Of a DNA stretch of 64,000 nucleotides, positions 14,809-23,129 are shown in pieces. Both the position numbers and the translations under genes were made by a program. Each line of letters opens with the position of its first letter. Position 1 is the first letter of the stretch. Below the pieces are notes generated by a model. That model saw nothing but the letters and a program-made list of their open reading frames with translations, ran no database searches and was not told the DNA's origin. Source of the stretch: CAYMKL01 sp964390805 (GTDB lineage Bacteria > Chloroflexota > Anaerolineae > VGOG01); NCBI GenBank assembly GCA_964390805.1, contig CAYMKL010000017.1, positions 1 to 64,000 of the forward strand, read 5' to 3'.

Positions 14809-15602
14809 TAGATCACCCCCTCGTTTTTGAAAATGGTGGCCAGTTCGCTGGATACCTCCTCCGGAGAGCCCTCCAGAATCGTTGCCTGGGCCGTCACCAC
14901 CGGGATGAACAGCTTGACCAGGCTGGTCTTGGATCCTGCTTCACCCACCGCCTCCTCCGCCAGATCGAGGTCATCCAGGTCCAGCACCTCGATCTTCTTC
15001 TTCATGGCCTTCCTGATGCCGAAGATAGAGGCGTAGCGCGGCTCGTTGATGCCCGTCTGGATGGTCAACAGGGCTGGCAGCTCGATCTCCAACGCCTCGT
15101 GCAGACCACCCTCCAGCTCACGGTGCACCGTCATGCTCTCCTCATCGTCTTCCAACTCAGTGCTCACCACCAGCGCGGCGTGGGGAATGCCCAGCATCTC
15201 CGCTAGGGTGACGCCCACCTGAGCAGACCAGTCGTCGTCGGCCATGCAGCCGGTCAGCACCAGGTCGCAATCCATGTCCTTGATGGCTCCGGACAGGATG
15301 CGAGCTGTGGCAAAACTGTCGGATCCCTCGAATCGCTCATCGGTCAGCCGCATCGCCTGATCCGCACCCTTGGCCAGACACATGCGCAGCGTCTCGTCAG
15401 CCGCTTCCGGACCCGCAGTCAGCACCGTGATCGCACCGCCGAACTCCTCTTTGAGAAGCAGTGCCTCTTCGACGGCGTAGTTATCCGCCTCGTTGATGTC
15501 GAAGACCAGCCCCTCCTGCTTGATGCCCCTTCCGTCGTCGCGGATGGCGACCTCCGCCTCCGTCGTGTCGGGCACGTGCTTTACGCAAACTACTATGTCC
15601 AT
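14808..15602 (-). CDS. etfB: Electron transfer flavoprotein beta subunit
   Basis: 264 residues. VVCVKHVPDT at the N terminus, INEADNYAVEEALLLKE (about 37-53) and the adenine-nucleotide site region AKGADQAMRLTDE / DLVLTGCMADD are family features. It is coupled to etfA and lies 55 bases downstream of the CCG Fe-S protein gene, in a gap filled by an ATATTGG-type repeat. Partner identity is unknown: the only acyl-CoA dehydrogenase in the window (29227-30453) is on the other strand and outside the operon. Confidence 0.93.
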   Translation of the reverse strand: MDIVVCVKHVPDTTEAEVAIRDDGRGIKQEGLVFDINEADNYAVEEALLLKEEFGGAITVLTAGPEAADETLRMCLAKGADQAMRLTDERFEGSDSFATARILSGAIKDMDCDLVLTGCMADDDWSAQVGVTLAEMLGIPHAALVVSTELEDDEESMTVHRELEGGLHEALEIELPALLTIQTGINEPRYASIFGIRKAMKKKIEVLDLDDLDLAEEAVGEAGSKTSLVKLFIPVVTAQATILEGSPEEVSSELATIFKNEGVI

Positions 15603-15657
15603 AGTTCTTCCTCCCTACTCACTGGTTATTGGTATTGGGTATTTTGGGCATTGGATA

Positions 15658-16788
15658 TTAGGTATTGATGGCCTGAGCCACTAGTTCCACGATGTCCAGC
15701 ACCTCGATTGAGTCCTCGGCCCCCGTGGTCTTGACCGCATCTTCCAGGGTCAGCATGCAGAAGGGACAAGCCGTGGCGATGACCTCCGCGCCCAGCTCCA
15801 GGGCATCCTTGACGCGGACTTCCGCCAGCCGCTCGCCATCGCCACTGGCCTCCACCCACATCCTTCCCCCTCCTCCCTCACAGCACACGCTCCGCTCCCT
15901 CGACCGGTCGAAATCCACAAACTTCAGACCAGGGATGCTCCGGAGTATTGCCCGCGGCTCGTCGTACACCCCGTTCTGCTTCCCCAGGTAGCACGGGTCC
16001 TGATAAGTCACCACCTTGTTCACCTCTCCTGAGAAAGCAAGCTCCCCACGTTCGATCAAGTCGGCCAAGAACTGAGTGTAGTGTTGAACTTCGAAATCCA
16101 GACCCTCGTACTCGGTCTTGAAGCTGTTGTAGCAATGGGGCGAAGTAGTCACTATCCGATTGACACCGTACTGCTTGAAGAGCTCCAGGTTGTCCTCCAC
16201 CAGGAACTCGAACAGCCCCTCCTCCCCCAGCCTGCGCATCTCGCTCCCACAGCAAATCTCCTCGTTCCCCAGTATCCCGAAGTCAACCCCTGCCTTGTCG
16301 AATACCTTGACCATGGCCCGCGCCACCGACTGAACTCGGTCGTCATAAGACGGGGTGCAGCCCACGAAATAGAGTATCTCCGCCTCGCCACCCTCGGTCA
16401 GATCCTTCACGTTCAGACCCTGCGCCCACTCCGACCGTTTGGCCTTGCCCCGCCCCCAGGGATTGCCGAATTTGAAAGTGCTCTCCAGAGCATCGCGGAT
16501 GGTGGGCTTGACGCGCCCCCCCTCAGTCAATACCCGCCTCATACCGACCAGGATCATGGCAGGGTCTAGCCCCTTGGGACAGCGCAACGTGCAGGTGGTG
16601 CAGGTGGTGCAGTCCCATATCTCAGGCATCTGCTTGATGTCCAGCTTATCACGGACCAGAGCTTCGTAGATGATGCGTCTGACGTTGAGAAGCGATGTCA
16701 ACGAAATGGGACAACCCGCCGAACATCGCCCACACTGGATGCATCCCAGCAGATCGTATTGTTTTACGAATTTTCGTGTTCTTAGCAT
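15658..16788 (-). CDS. HdrD/GlpC-like Fe-S oxidoreductase with two CCG domains
   Basis: 376 residues. An N-terminal two-cluster ferredoxin domain (CIQCGRCSAGCP about 16-27; CTTCTTCTLRCP about 60-71) is followed by two Cys-rich CCG domains (EEICCGSEMRR and SVCCEGGGGRMW, with DPCYLG and ACPFC). CCG domains can build non-cubane [4Fe-4S] centres that reduce disulfides in HdrB/HdrD. The gene lies just upstream of etfBA, the order seen in Etf-linked Fe-S oxidoreductase operons, so it is the likely partner of the Etf. AAAGGAT precedes the ATG. The natural substrate is unknown. Confidence 0.87.
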   Translation of the reverse strand: MLRTRKFVKQYDLLGCIQCGRCSAGCPISLTSLLNVRRIIYEALVRDKLDIKQMPEIWDCTTCTTCTLRCPKGLDPAMILVGMRRVLTEGGRVKPTIRDALESTFKFGNPWGRGKAKRSEWAQGLNVKDLTEGGEAEILYFVGCTPSYDDRVQSVARAMVKVFDKAGVDFGILGNEEICCGSEMRRLGEEGLFEFLVEDNLELFKQYGVNRIVTTSPHCYNSFKTEYEGLDFEVQHYTQFLADLIERGELAFSGEVNKVVTYQDPCYLGKQNGVYDEPRAILRSIPGLKFVDFDRSRERSVCCEGGGGRMWVEASGDGERLAEVRVKDALELGAEVIATACPFCMLTLEDAVKTTGAEDSIEVLDIVELVAQAINT

Positions 16789-16798
16789 GACGATCCTT

Positions 16799-16873
16799 TT
16801 GGAGATTAGAAATCAGAGACTGGAGGTTGGAGGTTGGAAATCCAACTTCCAACGTCCAACTTCCAACTTCCAG
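16799..16873. repeat. Text-like repeat (GTTGGAGG / CCAACTTCC family)
   Basis: Tandem GGAGGTTGGA units are followed by their complement TCCAACTTCC, giving a foldable, low-complexity spacer between hdrB and the CCG-protein gene. A similar block is at 18297-18358. Confidence 0.7.
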
Positions 16874-17719
16874 CTAAGCCAACCCCAACGAACGAAGAAG
16901 GGGCCGGGGGTCTATAGCATGTCGCTTCAACCAGCCATCGGTGCCCGGCAGATCGAGGGCCAAGCCCAGCAGTTCCGTGAAATAGAAGATGGGCATGCGA
17001 TGCCCCTTCTGCCGGGTGTCCAGGTTGATCTGGCACATCCCGCAAGCCGAAACGATGCTGTCCGCCCCCGCCTCTTCAGCCGCCTGCACCAGCTTGTTCA
17101 CCAGCGTCACCACCACGTCGCTGCGGTTCAGGGTCAGGCTTGCCCCGCAGCAGTCTACTATGTATGACCAGGATACCGGCTCGGCCCCCATCGCTTCCAG
17201 CAGACGATCCATGATCACCGGATGCTCAGGATCGTCCCAGCCCGTCAGCTCCGGCGGGCGGACGAGCACGCATCCGTAGTAGCTGACCGGCTTCAGGCCC
17301 GCCAGGGGTTTCTTGATCCTGGCGGCTATCTCATCCAAATCGAGGTCTCGGCCCATGATTTCCAGCAGATTGCGAGGCCGCGCCTGCCCCGTGTACTCAA
17401 AATCCAGCAGTTCCTCCATCTCTGCCCGCCAGGTCTCGTCTTCTTTGAATCGCTGATCGGCGATCAGACAGCGCTGGTAGCAGGCTGGACACGGGATAGC
17501 CATGTCCAGCCCAGCGGCCTGGGCAATGGCCACGTTGCGCCCCGGCAGCGAGGTGGCCAGTTCGTGACTCAGGGCGTGACCTGAAGTCGCCCCGCAGCAG
17601 TTCCAATCCTGCAGTTCGATGAGTTCTATGCCCAGCGCCTCGCATACTGCCTCGCTGGAGAGGCCGTATTCGACAGCCGTGGTGCTCGCCGTACAGCCGG
17701 GATAGTATGAGTACTTCAA
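16874..17719 (-). CDS. hdrB: Heterodisulfide reductase subunit B-like
   Basis: 281 residues if translation starts at the TTG at 17719, which has AAAGGAG 6 bases upstream and puts KYSYYPGCTAS at the N terminus as in other HdrB proteins. ATGs at 17746 and 17761 lie in a repeat-derived stretch and lack a ribosome site. Two CCG motifs are present (DWNCCGATSGHAL and VDCCGASLTLN, with CPACYQRC and CGMCQINLD), which in HdrB carry the disulfide-reducing non-cubane clusters. It is paired with HdrC, 52 bases upstream. Confidence 0.9.
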   Translation of the reverse strand: MKYSYYPGCTASTTAVEYGLSSEAVCEALGIELIELQDWNCCGATSGHALSHELATSLPGRNVAIAQAAGLDMAIPCPACYQRCLIADQRFKEDETWRAEMEELLDFEYTGQARPRNLLEIMGRDLDLDEIAARIKKPLAGLKPVSYYGCVLVRPPELTGWDDPEHPVIMDRLLEAMGAEPVSWSYIVDCCGASLTLNRSDVVVTLVNKLVQAAEEAGADSIVSACGMCQINLDTRQKGHRMPIFYFTELLGLALDLPGTDGWLKRHAIDPRPLLRSLGLA

Positions 17720-17771
17720 GGCGGTCTCCTTTGGTCTGGTGGTCATTCCATCATTGGTCATTGGATATTGG

Positions 17772-18359
17772 CTATTGCCCTGCTCTTCGGAAGAGTTCTT
17801 TCACCTGCCCCCGACCTTTGACTCGTTCCGGTAGAATCGGTATCTTGCGCTTGAGAAGCAGAGTGACTGCCACATCAATATTGGAGAGGACAATGGAGAA
17901 GATGTCTTTACTCCTCAACACGTATTCGGCCAACATGGTGGTCTCGTGCACTCGCCCGAAGATCTTGATGCTGTTCGTGAAAGCACGATGCAGGGCGTAG
18001 ACAGTAGTCTCTGGCGGGGCATAGCCCACCTCCAGGGCCATGTACTTGAGGGTGTCCATGACTGGAGCCAGGCGAATCTCGTTGGGACAGCGAGTGCCGC
18101 AGGTCTCGCACCCCACGCACAGCCAGGGCGCCGAACTCTTCAGCAGCGGCTCCCTCATGCCCAGTTGGATCATCTTCAACACTTGGGCCGGCTGGTAGTC
18201 CATGGCATAAGCAGTGGGACAGCCCACCGTGCACTTCTGGCAATAGTAGCAGCGGAAGACGTTCTCGCCGCTCCGCCTCTGCACCTCCAAGGCAAAGTTG
18301 GAGGTTGGAGGTTGGAAGTTTGAAGTTTGAGATCTGAGATTTGAGATTTGAGATTTCAT
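17772..18359 (-). CDS. hdrC: Heterodisulfide reductase subunit C-like
   Basis: 195 residues with two [4Fe-4S] motifs, CYYCQKCTVGCP (about 37) and CVGCETCGTRCP (about 81). It relays electrons between HdrA and HdrB. The first 22 residues (KSQISNLRSQTSNFQ and onwards) are encoded by a text-like repeat at 18297-18358 and look like an accidental extension. The start ATG overlaps the stop of the upstream gene (ATGA at 18356-18359), so translational coupling now runs through the repeat. Confidence 0.9.
   Translation of the reverse strand: MKSQISNLRSQTSNFQPPTSNFALEVQRRSGENVFRCYYCQKCTVGCPTAYAMDYQPAQVLKMIQLGMREPLLKSSAPWLCVGCETCGTRCPNEIRLAPVMDTLKYMALEVGYAPPETTVYALHRAFTNSIKIFGRVHETTMLAEYVLRSKDIFSIVLSNIDVAVTLLLKRKIPILPERVKGRGQVKELFRRAGQ
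18297..18358. repeat. Text-like repeat encoding the HdrC N terminus
   Basis: Tandem GAGATTTGA and GGAGGTTGGA units read in frame as Ser/Asn/Gln-rich residues ahead of the first conserved HdrC segment. Confidence 0.7.
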
Positions 18360-19483
18360 TCTCTCTCCCCCAAACTGGTCAACTCGTCCTCGCGGAAGGT
18401 GGCCACCGGTAGCTCATCCTCCAGACTCCTGCCAGGCACGTAATCGAACAGGGCCTGCACCTTCTCCCCCACCGTGCGGAAAATGGTGGCCACTGGCAAG
18501 TCATTGGGGCAGGCGCTGGTGCACATCCCGCATCCCACGCAAGAGCTGACCATGTGGTTGAGCCGCGTCAACTGGAAGATCAGGGTGTCGGTGGGCATTC
18601 GGATGGAACCCTTGCGGTTGGCCCATCTGAAATACTGCGCGGAGGCGTGGTCGAAGGTGGCCGTGCGGAAGATGCACTCCTTGCAGTAGCATAAGGGGCA
18701 AGCCACCATGCAGTTATGGCAGCGGATGCAGCGCGAGAACTCGGCCAACAGACTGGGCATGTCCGCCACGCGCTGGCGAAACTCGGCGAAGCGACGGTCG
18801 CGCTCTGCTGTCCGTTCGGCCACCAGCCCATCCACGGCTTCCTGCCGAGCGGCGGGCATCTCGGTCGGGCTAAGCTCCAACTTCTCGGCCAACTCATCGC
18901 TGGCAGTGATCAAGATTTCGCTGGCCGTATCCAGCCCGATCAGGCCCAGGGCCAGGTCAACGCCCTGGGGAACCGGATACTCGCACATCTGGCAGGCCAC
19001 CCGGAATTGATGGCCCTCGTCGGGTGTCAGGTGGCCCTCTTTGGCTTGTGCTAGAAGATCGGTGGACAGATTGCCATTGCTGCTTGCCGCTGACTCGGCG
19101 TAGTCATTCATCTCGTAGGTGCCCAGGCAATCCACCCCGATGAGGACCACGTTGTCCAGGCTGGCTTGCTTGAGCTTGACCAGCTCGATCAGGGCTCTGA
19201 CCTCGCAGGAGCGCAGCACCGCCCCCAGCCGGCCCACTGCTCCCGTCTCTGTCAGGTCCGACACCAGCTTGGCGGAGTTCACCGGCAACACCGGCGCAAC
19301 GGGATCAACGTTCTCCAGCCTGGCCGGATCGGTGAACAAGGTCTGGACGACGTTGTCGCCGGACGGCGTGCGCTGAGGCACCAGCAAAGCGTCAACGATT
19401 CCCTTTTCCAGCAGCCCCCGCAAGAAAGCGGTCATCGTCTCCAGAGCGCCGTCTTTTACTTCAAGTCTGTAAGTAGTAGTCAT
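18356..19483 (-). CDS. FrhB/FdhB-like coenzyme F420 hydrogenase beta family protein with Fe-S domains
   Basis: 375 residues. The first 200 or so resemble the FrhB/FdhB flavoprotein fold (LRSCEVRALIELVKL, IGVDCLGTYE, CQMCEYPVP); the C-terminal part adds CIRCHNCMVACP, CYCKECIF and CVGCGMCTSACPND, enough for two [4Fe-4S] clusters. Such subunits feed electrons from formate, F420 or NAD(P)H into HdrABC-MvhD. No formate dehydrogenase or hydrogenase large subunit is present here, so the donor must be encoded elsewhere, or this subunit docks to the NuoEF-like module upstream. Confidence 0.83.
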   Translation of the reverse strand: MTTTYRLEVKDGALETMTAFLRGLLEKGIVDALLVPQRTPSGDNVVQTLFTDPARLENVDPVAPVLPVNSAKLVSDLTETGAVGRLGAVLRSCEVRALIELVKLKQASLDNVVLIGVDCLGTYEMNDYAESAASSNGNLSTDLLAQAKEGHLTPDEGHQFRVACQMCEYPVPQGVDLALGLIGLDTASEILITASDELAEKLELSPTEMPAARQEAVDGLVAERTAERDRRFAEFRQRVADMPSLLAEFSRCIRCHNCMVACPLCYCKECIFRTATFDHASAQYFRWANRKGSIRMPTDTLIFQLTRLNHMVSSCVGCGMCTSACPNDLPVATIFRTVGEKVQALFDYVPGRSLEDELPVATFREDELTSLGERE

Positions 19484-19526
19484 AATCCTGATTCCTACCT
19501 CCCCTTCGGTAGAACGGCGTCAAACG

Positions 19527-19588
19527 TGAAACGTAAAACGTGAATCAGTCACCAACCCATCACGTTTCACGTTTTACGTTTCACGGTC
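19527..19588. repeat. Text-like inverted repeat (ACGTTTCACGTTTTACG family)
   Basis: GTGAAACGTAAAACGTGA on one arm and TCACGTTTTACGTTTCAC on the other form a long hairpin between mvhD and the FrhB-like gene. It could pause or attenuate transcription, though it lacks a T-run. Confidence 0.7.
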
Positions 19589-20011
19589 TTACGTTCCCCA
19601 CAGTTCGCGCAACGGATTCGGCCCCTTCTCCTTGAGCCCGGCCACCATCTCCTTGACTGTGTCGGCGAAGTACTGCCCCTCGCTGGCACTGATCCAGCGC
19701 AGCCACACCCGGTCATCATCGAAGCCCATCTGCTCCAGGATGCTCTTCAGGATAGCCACCCGCCGCCGGGCCTTGTAGTTGCCGCTCTGATAGTGGCAGT
19801 CGCCGGGGTGACACCCGCCGATCAGCACCCCGTCGGCGCCACCCAGCAGAGCTTTGAGGACGTAGGTCACGTCCAGCCCGCCGCTACACATCAGGCGGAT
19901 GACGCGGATATTGGGCGGGTACTGAATGCGCGAGGTGCCCGCCAGGTCCGCCCCCGCATAGGTGCACCAGTTACACAGAAAAGCGATGATACGCGGTTCG
20001 AAATCGTCCAT
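19589..20011 (-). CDS. mvhD: MvhD-family hydrogenase/Hdr iron-sulfur subunit
   Basis: 140 residues with the MvhD pattern: FLCNWCTYAGADLAG (Cys about 13 and 16), RLMCSGGLD (Cys about 43) and GCHPGDCHYQSGN (about 69). MvhD carries a [2Fe-2S] cluster and hands electrons to HdrA in methanogens and in bacterial Hdr systems. Placement immediately after the double HdrA gene agrees with that role. A perfect stem-loop repeat (20031-20063) separates them. Confidence 0.9.
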   Translation of the reverse strand: MDDFEPRIIAFLCNWCTYAGADLAGTSRIQYPPNIRVIRLMCSGGLDVTYVLKALLGGADGVLIGGCHPGDCHYQSGNYKARRRVAILKSILEQMGFDDDRVWLRWISASEGQYFADTVKEMVAGLKEKGPNPLRELWGT

Positions 20012-20030
20012 TTAGGTCTTCCCCCTTCAA

Positions 20031-20063
20031 GACCTGACAGGTTTTGGAAACCTGTCAGGTCTG
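20031..20063. repeat. 33-bp perfect stem-loop repeat, member 1
   Basis: AGACCTGACAGGTTT-TGG-AAACCTGTCAGGTCT folds into a 15-bp perfect stem. The elements at 43131-43163 and 47820-47853 share the outer AGACC/GGTCT and the central TGGAAA but differ in the stem with compensating changes. Confidence 0.8.
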
Positions 20064-20066
20064 GTT

Positions 20067-23000
20067 CTACTCCATCAATGCATCCACGGCCATCAACATC
20101 TGCTTCGGCCCAAAAGCTACCTGCGCCGTCGCCTTGTTGGGGCAGACCATGGCGCAGACGCCGCAGCCCTTGCAGAGCACCTCGATCACCTTGGCCACGC
20201 GCTCGTCGTAATCCAGATAGCGCGCCTCGTATGGGCAGGCCTCCACGCACAGCCCGCAAAAACTGCACAGCCTGGCATTCACCTTTACCAGGGTATCTTT
20301 GCTCTCCAGGCGTGGCAAACTCAACAAGGCCGCAGCACGCACGGCCGCGCCCTTGGCCTGACAGATGGCCTCATCAATGAAACGCGGCGAATGAGCCAGG
20401 CCACACAGGAAAACGCCCTCCTTGAGGAAGTCAAGGGGTCGCATCTTAGGGTGCGCTTCCTGGAAGAAGCCATCCTCGTTCAGAGGGACGCCCAACACCT
20501 GGCTCAGAGCCCCGTTGCCATGGGGAGCTATCCCTGTACTGAGAACCAAAAGGTCAGCATCCAGGGTGATCTCCTGGCCCAGGATGGGCTCGCGCAGGAT
20601 CACCCGCAGGCCCTCGCCCGCCGCCCCTCGGGCTGAGCCTCGGGACGAAGCCTCGACGCGGGGCTTGTCGGGCAGCTCGTAGCGGATAAAGACCACGCCC
20701 TTGTCCCGCGCCTCCCGGTAGTAAAGCTCATGGAAGCCGTAAGTCCTGATCTCCCGATAGAGGACGTACACCCTGGTCTCAGGATTCAGCTCCTTGAGCT
20801 TGAGAGCGTTCTTGATGGCGTGGGAGCAGCAGACGCGGCTGCAATAGGGGCGGGTGTCGTCGCGGGAGCCCACACACTGGATCATCACTACTGTTTGGAT
20901 ATTGGGTATTGGGTATTGGGTATTGGATATTTGGGCCTCTAGTTGCTTCTGAGTGAGGACGCTTTCGTGTTGACCGCAGAGGTACTCGGCGGTGGTGGCG
21001 GGCTGAGCGCCGGCGGCTACGATGATGGCACCGTGCTCCAACACTTCGTCGCTGCCATCGGCCAAAGCCAGTGTAGTGAGAAAGTTCCCTTTAGTTCCTC
21101 TGAGTTCCCTCAGCTCTGTGTTGAGGTACACATTGACCAAGCCATTTGCCTTCACCCGCTCGATAAGCGAGCCCAGCAGCTCCTGAGGCTTCCCACCCTC
21201 CAAGGTGTAGTGCGCGGTGCGCAGAACGCCGCCCAGTTCCCCGTCCCTCTCCACCAAATCCACCCCGAAGCCCAGCTCTGCTAGCTCCAGGGCAGCGGTC
21301 AGGCCGGCTAGTCCCCCGCCGATGACCAGTCCTCTTTTGGATATCGGGGATTGGATATTGGAGATTGAATATTGGAAGGTGGATTTGGTCACAGCCATTT
21401 CCACAGCAGCCTGAGCCTTGACTGTGGCCTGCTGTGGCAAGTCGCGGTGCACCCAGGCAACGCCCTCGCGGATGTCGGCCCGCTCCAGGAGGCTGGGGTT
21501 CAATTCCGCCTGGCGCATGAGCGCGGCGAACTCCGGCTGGTAGAGACGATGCGAACAGCCCGCAATCACCACCCGATTGAGGCCCTGCTCCTCAACTGCC
21601 TTTCTGATAGCAGCTAAATCCGCGCCACAGGCATCCTCCACAACCCTGGCTAGGGCCACATCGCTCAACTGGCCCGCATAGTCCGCCACCGCCTCGACAT
21701 CCACCACCTCTGAAACCTCGCCCCGACAGGTGCAAACAAACACCCCCACACGGGGCTCCTCGTCACTGACATCCCGCTCGACTTGCGTGAGTTTCGAGTC
21801 TTGCGTTTCGAGTTTCGAGTCAACTCCCAGACCCGAAACTCGAAACACGGAACTCAAAACCCCCGCGGCCTCGGCTACGGTCTCAGGGATGTCCTTGGGC
21901 TCCCGGAAGGCTCCGCCCACAAACACGCCAGGCCGCGTCGTCTCGTGGGGCGCGAAGCGGTCGGTCAGGCAGAAGCCAGACTCGTTCAGCGCGACGCCCA
22001 ACCTATTCACCAGGGCCTGAAATCCCTCGGGCGGGGCCAGTCCCACAGAGAGGACCACCATCCCGAAGTCCTCTTCGAGAAGCGTGCCATCCTCGGTCGC
22101 AAAGGCCACCCGCAGGTCGTGGGTCTGGGGCACTTCTTTGATGGAGGAGACCATGCAGCGGCGATAGGCCACCCCAGGCAGGGCCTCCACGCGGTTGAAA
22201 TAGCGCTCGAAGTCCTTGCCGAAGGTGCGGATGTCCATGAAGAACACCGTGGCCTCCAGATCGGCGTCTATCTCCTTGGCCGCCGCCAGTTGCTTGGCGG
22301 TGTACATGCAGCACACCGACGAGCAATAGGGATAACCGATAGACTCATCCCGCGAGCCAACGCATTGAACGAAGGCCACGCTGCCGGGAGCCGCCCCGTC
22401 GGAGGGCCGCACCAGGTGGGCCTGGGTTGAGCCAGCCAGGCTGACCATGCGCTCGAATTCGATGCTGGTCAGAACGTTGTCGTAGTAGCCATAGCCGAAC
22501 TCGCCCTTGATGCGCGCGTCGAAAGCCTGGTAGCCAGGGCTTAGAATGACCGCGCCAACTCCGATCTCAGAATGTTGCTCGACCATCCCCAGATCAATGG
22601 CATCCGTGGGGCAGACCTCGACGCACTTGCCGCACCTCGTGCAGTAGTCCATGTCTATCACATAGGCATCGGGCACGGCGCGCGTGGGCGGCCGATAAAT
22701 GGCTTTCACCTTGTGCAGATGGCCTTCGTAGTCGCTGGGTCGCTCCACAGGGCAGACCTCGGGGCAGAGGCCACAATTGTTGCACTTGTCAATATCAACG
22801 TAGCGTGGTCGGTGCAAGATCGAGGCCCGGAAATCGCCAGCCTCTCCCTCCAGCGATTCCACCTCGGCGCAGGGCAGGATCTCAATATTGGGATTCATCC
22901 CGCACTCCAGGGTGGGGCAATAGGCTGGCTGATCGGGCAGCATGATACAGATGCCGCACGAGTCGGTGGGGAAAGTGCGGTCCAGCAGATGCATCGAGCC

Positions 23001-23129
23001 ACCGATCCCTGGCGCGCTGTCCAACAGATACACTTTGTACCCCATCTGTGCCAGCAGTTGGGCCGACCCCATGCCGCTGATGCCGGCTCCTACAATTAAG
23101 ACGGACCCAGCTCTATTTGAAGCTACCAT
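20067..23129 (-). CDS. hdrA: Double-length HdrA-like protein (two HdrA halves in tandem, 1020 aa)
   Basis: The first half (1 to about 420) has FAD motif VLIVGAGISGMGSAQLL, Fe-S motifs CNNCGLCPEVCPVE and CTRCGKCVEVCPTDAI, and FVQCVGSRDESIGYPYCSSVCC. The second half (about 455-1020) repeats the plan with GVFVCTCRGEV, VIGGGLAGLTAALELAE, MIQCVGSRDDTRPYCSRVCC and C-terminal CSFCGLCVEACPYEA and CKGCGVCAMVCPNKA. The two FAD sites match HdrA2/fused bifurcating types. Four low-complexity inserts interrupt it in frame at about 422-450, 581-597, 728-746 and 819-836, each matching a repeat family seen between genes. It overlaps the upstream NuoG-HdrA hybrid by 17 bases and is followed by mvhD. Confidence 0.92.
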   Translation of the reverse strand: MVASNRAGSVLIVGAGISGMGSAQLLAQMGYKVYLLDSAPGIGGSMHLLDRTFPTDSCGICIMLPDQPAYCPTLECGMNPNIEILPCAEVESLEGEAGDFRASILHRPRYVDIDKCNNCGLCPEVCPVERPSDYEGHLHKVKAIYRPPTRAVPDAYVIDMDYCTRCGKCVEVCPTDAIDLGMVEQHSEIGVGAVILSPGYQAFDARIKGEFGYGYYDNVLTSIEFERMVSLAGSTQAHLVRPSDGAAPGSVAFVQCVGSRDESIGYPYCSSVCCMYTAKQLAAAKEIDADLEATVFFMDIRTFGKDFERYFNRVEALPGVAYRRCMVSSIKEVPQTHDLRVAFATEDGTLLEEDFGMVVLSVGLAPPEGFQALVNRLGVALNESGFCLTDRFAPHETTRPGVFVGGAFREPKDIPETVAEAAGVLSSVFRVSGLGVDSKLETQDSKLTQVERDVSDEEPRVGVFVCTCRGEVSEVVDVEAVADYAGQLSDVALARVVEDACGADLAAIRKAVEEQGLNRVVIAGCSHRLYQPEFAALMRQAELNPSLLERADIREGVAWVHRDLPQQATVKAQAAVEMAVTKSTFQYSISNIQSPISKRGLVIGGGLAGLTAALELAELGFGVDLVERDGELGGVLRTAHYTLEGGKPQELLGSLIERVKANGLVNVYLNTELRELRGTKGNFLTTLALADGSDEVLEHGAIIVAAGAQPATTAEYLCGQHESVLTQKQLEAQISNTQYPIPNIQTVVMIQCVGSRDDTRPYCSRVCCSHAIKNALKLKELNPETRVYVLYREIRTYGFHELYYREARDKGVVFIRYELPDKPRVEASSRGSARGAAGEGLRVILREPILGQEITLDADLLVLSTGIAPHGNGALSQVLGVPLNEDGFFQEAHPKMRPLDFLKEGVFLCGLAHSPRFIDEAICQAKGAAVRAAALLSLPRLESKDTLVKVNARLCSFCGLCVEACPYEARYLDYDERVAKVIEVLCKGCGVCAMVCPNKATAQVAFGPKQMLMAVDALME
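20620..20672. repeat. In-frame repeat insert 4 in the double HdrA gene
   Basis: A GC-rich element (CCTCGGGCTGAGCCTCGG and onwards) that encodes Ser/Arg/Gly/Ala-rich residues (EASSRGSARGAAGEG) between conserved HdrA segments. It resembles a variant of the CTTCG-GCTCAG small-repeat type. Confidence 0.5.
20890..20940. repeat. In-frame ATATTGG-type insert 3 in the double HdrA gene
   Basis: Tandem GGATATTGGGTATTGGGTAT units encode QISNTQYPIPNIQ just before the conserved MIQCVGSRD motif. Intergenic members of the same family lie at 13785, 15620 and 17745. Confidence 0.8.
21338..21385. repeat. In-frame ATATTGG-type insert 2 in the double HdrA gene
   Basis: GGATTGGATATTGGAGATTG units encode QYSISNIQSPISK immediately before the second FAD-binding motif GLVIGGGLAG. 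Confidence 0.8.
21778..21862. repeat. In-frame TTTCGAG-type insert 1 in the double HdrA gene
   Basis: Repeated TTTCGAGT units, followed by their complement ACTCGAAA, encode DSKLETQDSKLTQ at the junction of the two HdrA halves. The same unit occurs at 23130-23185. Confidence 0.8.
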
